This document shows, in pieces, positions 20,319-29,543 of a DNA stretch of 64,000 nucleotides. Under the pieces are notes generated by a model. It had not been told where the DNA came from and made no database searches. It saw only the letters and a program-made list of their open reading frames with translations. The stretch is from Oscillospiraceae bacterium (GTDB taxonomy: Bacteria; Bacillota; Clostridia; Oscillospirales; CAG-272), in contig SVTO01000001.1 in NCBI GenBank assembly GCA_015063745.1, forward strand, positions 1 to 64,000, given 5' to 3'. Position numbers and translations under genes: made by a program. Within the stretch, counting starts at the first letter, position 1. Every line of letters starts with the position of its first letter.

Positions 20319-21788
20319 ATGAAAAAAGACGCAAAGACGGCCGTAAAGGCACCGGACAGATTCAGACTCCTTGACAGTGTGTCTTACGCCGCCGGTGACT
20401 TTGGATGCAACATGAGCTTTGCACTCAAAGGCACTCTCACCATTTTCTGGTCCCAGTTCATGGGATTGGGTGACTCCTTATATGCACTTCTCCTGATCTT
20501 CGTACAGATCTGGGATGCCATCAACGACCCGCTGATCGGTTCCATGATCGACGCAGACAGACGACAGTACAAGAGAAACAAGTTCCTGTCTTATATTTTT
20601 GCCGGTTCTTTCGGTCTGCTGATTGCCGGTGCGCTTTGCTTTATTCCCGTTCCCAATGCGCCCCACATTATTAAGGTTATCCTGTTCCTGGCAGGTTATG
20701 TTATCTGGGACGCTTTCTATACCGTAGCCAATGTGCCTTACGGTTCTCTGCTTTCTCTGATCTCCGCCGATCCCAAGGACCGTGCTTCCCTCTCCGCATG
20801 GAGATCTGTCGGTTCCATGATCGGTAATATGGTTCCCATGGTTATCCTGCCCTTCATCATCTGGAAGGACAGAGTGGACGAAAACGGTCAGCTCGTTCTG
20901 GATGAAGCAGGCGATGTGATCAAGGACCTGCAGGGCTACAATGTATTCTGGGCGGCACTCATCATGGGTGTTCTCGGTTTCATTTCCTTCCAGTTCATGA
21001 TCCGCACCACCAAGATCCGCGTTTCCACCGATGTGAAGATCAATGAAAAAGCGCCCAAGTTCAATGTTTTCAGAGCATTCGGCAACTTCATCAAGAACCG
21101 TCCCGCAGTCGGCGCAACCCTTGCCGCTATGGGTATGTTCCTCGGTATGCAGGGTTCTGCTGCCGCTGTTACCGTTCTGTTCCAGACATACTTCAAGAAC
21201 CCCGAAATCTCCGGTGTTGTTCAGCTGTTCTCCATGATCCCGATCCTCTGTTTCACTCCTCTGGCACGTAAAGCAGTTGACAAGTTCGGTAAGAAGGAAC
21301 TCTGCGTAGTAGGTTCTCTCTGCTCCGTGATCGCAGGTTTTGCAATGCTGGTTCTCCCCATCACTCCCGACGCCACAGGTCTGGCTATCTACATTGCCTG
21401 CCAGTTCATCTACAACCTCGGTCTGGGTATTTACTCCACCGTTTCCTGGGCTCTCATGGGTGACGCCATCGACTACAACGAATGGAAGACCGGCAAGCGC
21501 GAAGAAGGCGTTGTATATTCTCTCCACTCCTTCTTCCGTAAGCTCGCTCAGGGTGCAGGTCCTTCCCTCGCTCTGGTAATCATGGTTGCTCTCGGTTACA
21601 TCGGCGAAAACGGCGGTGCGCAGACGCCCGAAGTTGCGCTGAATATGCGTTACCTCGTTGCTGCTCTCTTCCTGTTCAGTGCTCTGCTGGAATTTGTGGG
21701 TCTGGCCCTGATCTACAACCTCAACAAGAAGAACCTCGCCAAGATGAACGAAGAACTTGCCGCGCGCAAGCATGCTTCTGCAGAATAA
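20319..21788 (+). CDS. GPH (glycoside-pentoside-hexuronide) cation symporter, MFS superfamily
   Basis: SVSYAAGDFGCNMSFALKGTLTIFWSQFMG...; internal ATG 20319 with AAGAGGA RBS. Confidence 0.88.
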   Translation: MKKDAKTAVKAPDRFRLLDSVSYAAGDFGCNMSFALKGTLTIFWSQFMGLGDSLYALLLIFVQIWDAINDPLIGSMIDADRRQYKRNKFLSYIFAGSFGLLIAGALCFIPVPNAPHIIKVILFLAGYVIWDAFYTVANVPYGSLLSLISADPKDRASLSAWRSVGSMIGNMVPMVILPFIIWKDRVDENGQLVLDEAGDVIKDLQGYNVFWAALIMGVLGFISFQFMIRTTKIRVSTDVKINEKAPKFNVFRAFGNFIKNRPAVGATLAAMGMFLGMQGSAAAVTVLFQTYFKNPEISGVVQLFSMIPILCFTPLARKAVDKFGKKELCVVGSLCSVIAGFAMLVLPITPDATGLAIYIACQFIYNLGLGIYSTVSWALMGDAIDYNEWKTGKREEGVVYSLHSFFRKLAQGAGPSLALVIMVALGYIGENGGAQTPEVALNMRYLVAALFLFSALLEFVGLALIYNLNKKNLAKMNEELAARKHASAE

Positions 21789-21803
21789 TACGTATCTGTT
21801 TCA

Positions 21804-21837
21804 GCGTCCGGCATCTTTGGGGTGTCGGACGTTTTTT
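21804..21837 (+). terminator. Intrinsic terminator
   Basis: CGTCCGGCA...TGTCGGACG + TTTTTT. Confidence 0.75.
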
Positions 21838-21921
21838 CCCGAACTTTCATACGTGGTTCATAATTTTATGGCATTATATTAATTAGTAAATTTCTGTAAA
21901 TTTCAGCAAGGAGAATATACT

Positions 21922-24192
21922 GTGAGAAATATTATCAAACTCAATGAAAACTGGCTTTTTGTCAAGAACTGTACCGACATCGCAGCCCGTGAAGGTATCA
22001 ACGTAACTTTGCCCCACACCTGGAATGCAGAAGACGGTCATGACGGCGGCAACGATTATTTCAGAGGTTCCTGCCTGTATGTGAAGACGCTGAAAAAGGT
22101 CGAACTGCCCGACGCGGACTGCTACTATCTGGAAATCCGCGGTGCCAACTCTTCCGCTGATGTATACCTGGACGGTGAAAAGCTGGCCCATCACGACGGC
22201 GGTTACTCTACCTGGAGAGTGGATCTGACCGGCAGGATCGGTGATGAAAGTGCGCTGGCAATCGTTGTGGACAATGTACCGAACGATACTGTCTATCCCC
22301 AGATGGCTGACTTCACTTTCTACGGCGGTCTGTACCGTGATGTGAATCTGATTGCCGTGAACAAGGCACACTTTGATCTGGATTACTACGGCGGCACCGG
22401 TCTGAAGATCACTCCCGCTGTGGAAGGCCAGGATGCCAAGGTGGAAGTGGAAGTATACACCACCGATCTGGCGGAAGGTCAGAAGCTGATCTACACCATC
22501 TACGACAAGGAAGAAAAGGAACTGCAGAAGATCGAAACCACCGACAAGAAGGTTGTATTCGAAATCAAGGATGTTCATCTGTGGCACGGACGCCGCGATC
22601 CTTATCTGTATTGCTGTGAAGTGGAAATCGCGGAAAACGGTGAGATCCTCGACAATGTCTGCAATCGTTTCGGCTGCCGCAGCTTCAGAATCGATCCCGA
22701 CAACGGTTTCATTCTCAACGGCGAAGAATATCCTCTGCGCGGTGTGTCCCGTCATCAGGACAGACTGGGTGTGGGTAATGCGCTGCTGCCCGAGCATCAT
22801 GCGGAAGACATTGATCTGATCATGGAAGTGGGTGCTACCACCATCCGTCTGGCCCATTATCAGCACGACCAGTATTTCTATGATCTGTGCGATGAAAAGG
22901 GTCTTGTGATCTGGGCGGAAATCCCCTATATTTCCAAGCATATGCCCGGCGGCCGTGAAAACACCATCTCCCAGATGAAGGAACTGGTTACACAGAACTA
23001 CAACCACGCTTCCATCTGTGTATGGGGTCTGTCCAATGAAATTTCCATCGGCGGTTCCGATGATGATCTGCTGGAAAACCACCGGATTCTGAATGATCTG
23101 GTACATGAAATGGACAAGACACGGCTTACCACCATTGCGGCGGTTTCCATGTGCAAGATGGATGATCCCTATCTGCAGATTCCCGATGTGGTTTCCTACA
23201 ACCACTATTTCGGCTGGTACGGCGGCGACACGAGCATGAACGGTCCCTGGTTCGACAAGTTCCACGAGACCCATCCCAACATTCCGATCGGTATCAGTGA
23301 ATACGGCTGTGAAGCTCTGAACTGGCACACCAGTGATCCCAAGCAGGGTGACTACACCGAAGAGTATCAGGCATACTACCACGAAGAACTGATAAAGCAG
23401 CTCTTCTCCCGCAAATACATCTGGGCTACGCACGTATGGAATATGTTCGACTTCGGTGCGGATGCCAGAGCGGAAGGCGGCGAAAACGGCCAGAACCACA
23501 AGGGTCTGATCACCATGGACAGAAAGTACAAGAAGGACGCCTTCTATGCATACAAGGCATGGCTGTCCGATGATCCCTTTGTACATCTGTGCGGCAAGCG
23601 CTATATCGACCGTGTGGAAGATGTGACCAAGGTTACGGTTTACTCCAACCAGCCCGAGGTTGAGCTGTTCGTGAACGGTGTGAGCATCGGCAAGAAGACG
23701 GCGGAAGATCATTTCTTCTACTTCGATGTACAGAATGTCGGTGAAAGCACCATCGTTGCCAAGGCCGGCGATCTGTCCGATGAAGGCAAAATCCGCAAGG
23801 TGGCTGAGAGAAACATGGATTATGTTCTGAAGGAAGTGGGCGCCGTTCTCAACTGGTTCGATGTTGTGGAAGTGGAAGGCAGATACTCCCTGAACGACAA
23901 GATCTCCGACATCATGAAGTCCAAGAGAGGTAAGCTCTGGTTCCTGTCCATGGGTCTGCAGATCAAGAAGAAGATGAACGCCGGCAAGAAGGCTGCCAGG
24001 TCCGGTGAAAAGAAGTCCGGCGGATTTGATGTGGATCTGAAGGCTGACGGCGGTCTGATGGAAATGATGGGCGGATTTACCGTTCTCCGTCTCTCCAGCA
24101 TGATGGGCATGATGAATGTGAACTTCACCAAGGAAGAACTGCTGAAGTTGAACAAGAAGCTCAACCGCATCCGCAAGCCCAAGAATCTGTAA
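21922..24192 (+). CDS. Glycoside hydrolase family 2 protein (beta-galactosidase/beta-glucuronidase-like) with C-terminal extension
   Basis: LNENWLFVKN...LPHTWN; RHQDRLGVGNAL; WGLSNEISIGG; GISEYGCEAL. GTG start. Confidence 0.92.
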   Translation: MRNIIKLNENWLFVKNCTDIAAREGINVTLPHTWNAEDGHDGGNDYFRGSCLYVKTLKKVELPDADCYYLEIRGANSSADVYLDGEKLAHHDGGYSTWRVDLTGRIGDESALAIVVDNVPNDTVYPQMADFTFYGGLYRDVNLIAVNKAHFDLDYYGGTGLKITPAVEGQDAKVEVEVYTTDLAEGQKLIYTIYDKEEKELQKIETTDKKVVFEIKDVHLWHGRRDPYLYCCEVEIAENGEILDNVCNRFGCRSFRIDPDNGFILNGEEYPLRGVSRHQDRLGVGNALLPEHHAEDIDLIMEVGATTIRLAHYQHDQYFYDLCDEKGLVIWAEIPYISKHMPGGRENTISQMKELVTQNYNHASICVWGLSNEISIGGSDDDLLENHRILNDLVHEMDKTRLTTIAAVSMCKMDDPYLQIPDVVSYNHYFGWYGGDTSMNGPWFDKFHETHPNIPIGISEYGCEALNWHTSDPKQGDYTEEYQAYYHEELIKQLFSRKYIWATHVWNMFDFGADARAEGGENGQNHKGLITMDRKYKKDAFYAYKAWLSDDPFVHLCGKRYIDRVEDVTKVTVYSNQPEVELFVNGVSIGKKTAEDHFFYFDVQNVGESTIVAKAGDLSDEGKIRKVAERNMDYVLKEVGAVLNWFDVVEVEGRYSLNDKISDIMKSKRGKLWFLSMGLQIKKKMNAGKKAARSGEKKSGGFDVDLKADGGLMEMMGGFTVLRLSSMMGMMNVNFTKEELLKLNKKLNRIRKPKNL

Positions 24193-24248
24193 TGCATAAT
24201 TACAGAGTACGGTAAACCAGATTTCTGTGATTGCTATAAAGACAAGTC

Positions 24249-24284
24249 AAAAGCTGTATCCCTTCGGGGGTACGGCTTTTGTTC
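24249..24284 (+). terminator. Intrinsic terminator after GH2 gene
   Basis: AAAAGCTGTATCCC-ttc-GGGGTACGGCTTTT. Confidence 0.7.
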
Positions 24285-24767
24285 ATTGTATATACAAATT
24301 TGTACGTTAAAACATGCCCCCCCCTGCTTAATTCTGATCCCGGACCGGTGTACACTCAGTCCGGGCCACATCTTTCTGCGGGATATTTTGAAATACAGCG
24401 TACAGGTGATGATACCAGCGGAAGAGAATGGGAAAGAACCAAGAAAATGGGTGTAAACACATTGGCACTCAGAATGATGCAGAGGGATGCATTCTATATG
24501 GTTGATGCGGACTGCATCTGTATTACAAATGAAGTTCCCTGGGAGAAGAACCGTCAGTGGCTGGATGTGCTTGCCAAGAGCGGAACACCTTTATTTGTGC
24601 CCATTGCAGAAGATGCATACACAGAGGAAGTGAAAAAAGCGCTTACGGAAGCTTTTGAGAAAGCAGCTGCGGAACACAGTCCCTCGATACCGGAAGATAT
24701 CATTGAAAACCATACCCCGAAAAGATGGATCAGCGATTTTGGGGTGGATGAATATAACTGGGATTAA
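24279..24767 (+). pseudogene. Probable 5'-truncated remnant of a larger glycosidase-like protein
   Basis: Middle/C-term part (MGVNTLALRMMQRDAFYMVDADCICITNEVPWEKNRQWLDVLAKSGTPLFVPI) reads like the C-terminal section of an alpha-galactosidase-type protein; N-terminal ~20 aa look random and no good RBS seen. Confidence 0.5.
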
Positions 24768-24890
24768 ACCGGCGTATAAACGTGCCCCGGAATGTCCCTG
24801 CCTTTCCTCCGAACTTCGGTGAAAGGAATCCGTCATTGAATCGGACAAGCCGCAAACCGTTTGTACAGATATAACCTTTTCCGTCAGAAT

Positions 24891-24936
24891 AACAGGCAGA
24901 TGCATCTTTTCAGGGACAGCTGCCTGTTTTTGTTTT
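24891..24936 (+). terminator. Intrinsic terminator
   Basis: AACAGGCAG...CTGCCTGTT + T-rich. Confidence 0.6.
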
Positions 24937-25054
24937 GCTTTTTTTCACAAAAACTTATAATACTATTGCTATCTACGATATAATATGTTAAAATATCAAA
25001 TAAGATTATTGTTTTTTCGTACACAATTTTTTATCACCCAAAGGAGATCGTTTC

Positions 25055-26422
25055 ATGAAGCAACGCGAAAAATTCTCATCCCGTCTCGGGTTCATCCTGA
25101 TTTCAGCCGGATGTGCAATCGGTCTGGGAAATGTATACCGTTTCCCCATCATTACAGGGGCATATGGTGGTGCAATCTTCGTTTTGATCTATATCGCCTT
25201 CCTGCTTCTGCTCGGTATTCCCGTTATGACAGCGGAACTGGCTGTCGGACGTGCAAGCCAGCGCAGTATCGCCTCTTCCTTTGATGTTCTGGAAAAGCCC
25301 GGTCAGAAATGGCATTTCATGAAGTACATCGGTGTTGCCGGCAACTATCTGCTGATGATGTTCTATACCACCATCGCCGGCTGGATGCTGATCTATTTCT
25401 GGAAGTATCTGAACGGTTCCATCATGACGGCTCAGGGAAGCGACGGTCTTATGAATGTGTTCCTTTCCATGATCGGTGATCCCGTTCAGTGCATCGTTGC
25501 CTGCGCCATCGTTATTGCACTTTGCTTTGCCGTATGTGCTCTCGGTCTGCAGAAGGGCGTGGAAAAGATCACTAAGGTTATGATGATCGCACTGCTCCTT
25601 CTGATGATTTCTCTGGCTGTGTATTCCTGTACGCTGCCCGGTACAGCCGAAGGTCTGAAGTTCTACCTGGTTCCCTCTCTGGATAATCTGGTAAACTCCG
25701 GTATCTGGACCGTTATTTCCGCCGCTATGGGTCAGGCTTTCTTCACCCTCAGCATCGGTATCGGCTCCATTGCCATTTTCGGCAGTTACATTTCCAAAGA
25801 ACGCAGACTGCTCGGTGAAGCGGTTACCATCGTCAGCCTGGACACCTCTGTAGCGCTGATCTCCGGTCTGATCGTATTCCCCGCCTGCTTCACTTACGGT
25901 ACACAGATCACAGCGGATTCCGCAGGTTCTCTGTTCCTGTTCCGTACACTGTCCAGCATCTTCAACCAGATGCCCGGCGGTCGGATCATCGGTTCCCTGT
26001 TCTTCTTATTCATGCTTTTTGCGGCGCTGTCCACCGTTATCGCCGTATTTGAAAACATCATGTCCTTCTGGCTGGAAACCACCAAGCTCAGCCGTGCCAA
26101 GATCGCACTTATCAACATCTGCCTGCTGATCGTTCTGGCAATTCCCGCTATGCTCAGCGAAAACCTGCTGTCCTTCATCAAACTGGACGGTAAGACTATT
26201 ATTGATATGGAAGACTTCGCTGTATCCAACCTGCTTCTGCCCATTGGCAGTCTGGTTTATGTTCTGTTCTGCACCACGAGATATGGCTGGGGTTGGGACA
26301 AGTACTTTGCGGAAGTCAACACCGGCGACAAGGGTGCGAGAGTTCCCAAATGGCTGAAACCCTATATGTCCTATGTTCTTCCGCTTATCATCATCATTGT
26401 ACTGGTTATGTCTCTGATTTAA
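25055..26422 (+). CDS. Sodium-dependent transporter, NSS/SNF family
   Basis: FSSRLGFILISAGCAIGLGNVYRFPIITGAYGGAIFVLIY signature. Confidence 0.93.
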   Translation: MKQREKFSSRLGFILISAGCAIGLGNVYRFPIITGAYGGAIFVLIYIAFLLLLGIPVMTAELAVGRASQRSIASSFDVLEKPGQKWHFMKYIGVAGNYLLMMFYTTIAGWMLIYFWKYLNGSIMTAQGSDGLMNVFLSMIGDPVQCIVACAIVIALCFAVCALGLQKGVEKITKVMMIALLLLMISLAVYSCTLPGTAEGLKFYLVPSLDNLVNSGIWTVISAAMGQAFFTLSIGIGSIAIFGSYISKERRLLGEAVTIVSLDTSVALISGLIVFPACFTYGTQITADSAGSLFLFRTLSSIFNQMPGGRIIGSLFFLFMLFAALSTVIAVFENIMSFWLETTKLSRAKIALINICLLIVLAIPAMLSENLLSFIKLDGKTIIDMEDFAVSNLLLPIGSLVYVLFCTTRYGWGWDKYFAEVNTGDKGARVPKWLKPYMSYVLPLIIIIVLVMSLI

Positions 26423-26517
26423 TTTTCAGGATAAAATCTCCATACTACTGTAAAAAACTCTGTTGTTTGTTCTCATGACATTACCTATGGTAATGTACTC
26501 AGAAAAGGAATAATGAA

Positions 26518-27729
26518 ATGATAGAACGAGAAATGTTGTTGGACTCTGTCGCTCGCGCTTGTTCCTGGCTGACGGATGTGTCACAGATACAAGTAGAACG
26601 AATTCCTACAGAATGTGCACGACTCTCTCCTTTTCAAAAAAGCTGGAAAGGGGCGTTCCGAGGGGAATACAGTGCCGGCAAACATCAATGGAATATGTTC
26701 TGTCCTGTATGGCATAGCGGACAGGCAGCCAAAGCTTTGTGTATGGCATATCGGCTTACAGGCGAGAAAAAATTTCTGAATTCCGCTGTTATGGCTGGGA
26801 ACTTCATTCTCAATCAGCAGATAACCACAAAAAATGATCCTGATTATGGATTGATTTATGCAATTGAGGATTACGAGGACTGTGTCAATACCTCTGCAAT
26901 TCTTGAATCTCTGGAAGGGCTTTTGTGGCTGACTGATGTTACCGATGAAAAGAAATATCAGTTTGCAGCACAGCATGCTGCGGCCTGGGTACGTGACAAT
27001 GCATACATGGGTGACGGACATTTCAAAGACAATTATTCTCTGACCGCGCATACATTTTTACTGCCTGAGTGGATGGAATGGTGGAATCCGCCTGCGGGTT
27101 TTATCAAACGTGAAGGACGTCCCTTGGCAGATGATGCAATTTTTCTCAAGATGTACAAGCTAACCGGTGAAGAATCTTATCGCAAAATATTCTATACTAT
27201 TGTCGATCATTTACGTACCCACGAAGTTCCCGCAGGGACATGGAACAACTACCAACCGTCAGACGGTGATAAAGGGATTTCTCATCCTCGCCAGTCTTTC
27301 TGGTGGGGAATGCCGATGTACGACGCTTTTTTGGACTCGGGAGATTATATTTATTATGATTCCCTGTGTCGTTGCGGTGAATGGTATCTGCGTGCACAAA
27401 GGCAGGATGGAAGTTTATTCCGTTCTACAGATTTACAGTTTAACACACCGGCATTTGGTCTTTGCAGCAGTGGTATTTCCTGCGCTTCCCTTCTTTGGCT
27501 GTGGCTGTATTCCATTGACCGCGATACAAGATGGATGGAAGCTGTTGAGCGTGCATTGCAGTTCAATATGAAAGTCCAGTTCCGCAATGTGTCCGATGAA
27601 AATCTGGCAGGAGCAATTCTGGAACGCACGGTTTTCATCCCCGGAAGTGATTCTTCTCCTTATTATCTGCGCGATCTGGGAACAATTTTCTTCATTCAGG
27701 CTGCAGTACGGTATCTGGAAACAGTGTAA
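26518..27729 (+). CDS. Hypothetical (alpha/alpha)6 six-hairpin glycosidase-like protein
   Basis: Repeated helical-hairpin pattern (GQAAKALCMAYRLTGEKKFLNSA..., DDAIFLKMYKLTGEESYRKIF...); no signal peptide. Confidence 0.55.
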   Translation: MIEREMLLDSVARACSWLTDVSQIQVERIPTECARLSPFQKSWKGAFRGEYSAGKHQWNMFCPVWHSGQAAKALCMAYRLTGEKKFLNSAVMAGNFILNQQITTKNDPDYGLIYAIEDYEDCVNTSAILESLEGLLWLTDVTDEKKYQFAAQHAAAWVRDNAYMGDGHFKDNYSLTAHTFLLPEWMEWWNPPAGFIKREGRPLADDAIFLKMYKLTGEESYRKIFYTIVDHLRTHEVPAGTWNNYQPSDGDKGISHPRQSFWWGMPMYDAFLDSGDYIYYDSLCRCGEWYLRAQRQDGSLFRSTDLQFNTPAFGLCSSGISCASLLWLWLYSIDRDTRWMEAVERALQFNMKVQFRNVSDENLAGAILERTVFIPGSDSSPYYLRDLGTIFFIQAAVRYLETV

Positions 27730-27755
27730 ATACAACAACTGAATCTCTATTGATG

Positions 27756-27803
27756 CTAAAAACAGGTCAGAAAACGAACGCATTTTCTCTGACCTGTTTT
27801 TAG
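27756..27803. terminator. Intrinsic terminator, perfect 16-bp stem
   Basis: CTAAAAACAGGTCAGA...TCTGACCTGTTTTTAG. Confidence 0.85.
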
Positions 27804-27893
27804 TATGGGTATAAAAATGCGATAACTTTCAAAGTATTGAAAGATTGAAGTTTCCGAAAAAAGTAAACAATCCGTAATGCGATATATATTAAA

Positions 27894-27932
27894 AAAGACA
27901 CTTGCGGTTCTATTCAGCCATAAGTGCCTTTT
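27894..27932 (-). terminator. Intrinsic terminator for the nnr gene (minus strand)
   Basis: Minus strand GGCACTTATGG...CCGCAAGTGTCTTTTTT. Confidence 0.65.
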
Positions 27933-27950
27933 GTGTTGTTTATGTAACTT

Positions 27951-29477
27951 TTATTTCAATGTCCCAGCCGCACGCATCATTTCCGTTACTGCCATTGGAA
28001 TGTGGTTTGCTGTGTCGGAAGACAACATACTGATAGGATTGATATCAGCCTGCGCCAATTCTCCCGACAGACCGGCAATATAGGCTCCGCAGGATACCGT
28101 TTCCGGATTTACAGGAGAATAGCCGAGAAGTCCTGTCAGTATACCAGACAATACATCTCCGCTTCCGGCAGTTCCCATGCCCGGACAGCCGCGAGGAATC
28201 AGCCATGTATCCTCGCCGTCCGTTACCACAGTGGATGTCCCCTTGAGCAGCAGGCATACGCTATGTTTCGCTGCGAATCGTTCCGCACAGTTTACAGGGT
28301 CAGCGAACACTTCGCCCATGGGAATACCGCTGATGCGCTCGAATTCCTTCGGATGGGGTGTCAGAACGATCTGTGCTTTTGTTTTGTGCAGGAGGGATTT
28401 ATCCAGAGCGGCCAGGGTATTCAGTCCGTCCGCGTCGATCAGCAGGCGTTTGTCGTAGTTTTCGAGAATATAGGACAGGATTTTTCCGTTATCCTCACCT
28501 TTTCCCCAACCCATCCCCACCGCCATCGCCGCAGTGGATACCATGGCTTCGTCCAGTTTTGCCGGGGAGAAGCACATGAAACCATCTTTATCCGGGATAC
28601 CGAATACCGTACTTTCCAGAACATGGGGTGTGACAGCGGGAAGCAGGGATTCGCCCACCGCAAGCCGTACCACACCGCATCCGCTCCGCAGGGCGCAATG
28701 TCCCAGATTCGCCAGCTTCACCGCACCGCCGTAGGATGCACAGCCACCGAGAATGGTCACATAGCCGTAGGTTCCTTTATGGGAATTATGGGGTCGGTGA
28801 CAGAGTACATTGCCGAAATCGCCGTGGTCGGGGACTTTTACACCCTTTTGTACCGGTTTTATGCCGATGTCACGGTTGATCAGTCTGCCCGTCACATCCT
28901 TGCCGTTCCCCAGATAATGGCCGTATTTCGGATTGCCGATGGAAACGGTCAGATCGGCTTTTATGCACAGCAGAGAGCCGTCCGTATCGGATGCTGCACT
29001 GCCGTTGTCACCGTTCAGTCCGCTGGGGATGTCCACACTGATGATATATGCCCCGCTTTGGTTTGCGGTACGGATCATATCAGCGGCGTTTCCTTCCGGT
29101 TTGCCGCGGAAGCCCGTTCCGAAGAGACAGTCGGCGATTTCTCCGTATCCCGCAAGGGTCATGCCTTCCTGCCACAGAATTACGGGAATATTTTCCGCAA
29201 GGCATTTTTCGTAGTAGTATCTGCCGTCGGGTGAAAAACGGTCCTCGGCGAGAAACAGGCTGCAGGGAATATTCTTTTCGTGCAGAAGGAGCGCCAAGAC
29301 ATACCCATCACCGCCGTTATTCCCCGTACCGCAGAGAATTGCTGTTTTCCCCTGCCAGTTATGGCTTGCAAAAATGCCCTCTCCGGCACGGCGCATCAGC
29401 TCAATCGCGGAAATTCCGCCGGCGATGGTGGCTTTGTCGCTTTCCCGCATACACAGATTGGATACTGCTATAATCAT
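27951..29477 (-). CDS. nnr: Bifunctional NAD(P)H-hydrate epimerase / ADP-dependent dehydratase
   Basis: N-term epimerase (GTGNNGGDGYVLALLL) plus C-term dehydratase (KGTSTVVTDGEDTWLIPRGCPGMGTAGSGDVLSGILTGLL). Confidence 0.93.
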   Translation of the reverse strand: MIIAVSNLCMRESDKATIAGGISAIELMRRAGEGIFASHNWQGKTAILCGTGNNGGDGYVLALLLHEKNIPCSLFLAEDRFSPDGRYYYEKCLAENIPVILWQEGMTLAGYGEIADCLFGTGFRGKPEGNAADMIRTANQSGAYIISVDIPSGLNGDNGSAASDTDGSLLCIKADLTVSIGNPKYGHYLGNGKDVTGRLINRDIGIKPVQKGVKVPDHGDFGNVLCHRPHNSHKGTYGYVTILGGCASYGGAVKLANLGHCALRSGCGVVRLAVGESLLPAVTPHVLESTVFGIPDKDGFMCFSPAKLDEAMVSTAAMAVGMGWGKGEDNGKILSYILENYDKRLLIDADGLNTLAALDKSLLHKTKAQIVLTPHPKEFERISGIPMGEVFADPVNCAERFAAKHSVCLLLKGTSTVVTDGEDTWLIPRGCPGMGTAGSGDVLSGILTGLLGYSPVNPETVSCGAYIAGLSGELAQADINPISMLSSDTANHIPMAVTEMMRAAGTLK

Positions 29478-29543
29478 TTTCCTATGTAAACACACACTGC
29501 TGTCAGCACAGTTGTCCTGTACCGGCAGCAGGTGCTTCCTTTC

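Noticed and set aside
21883-23712. 609-aa antisense ORF opposite GH2
   Set aside because: Shadow ORF.
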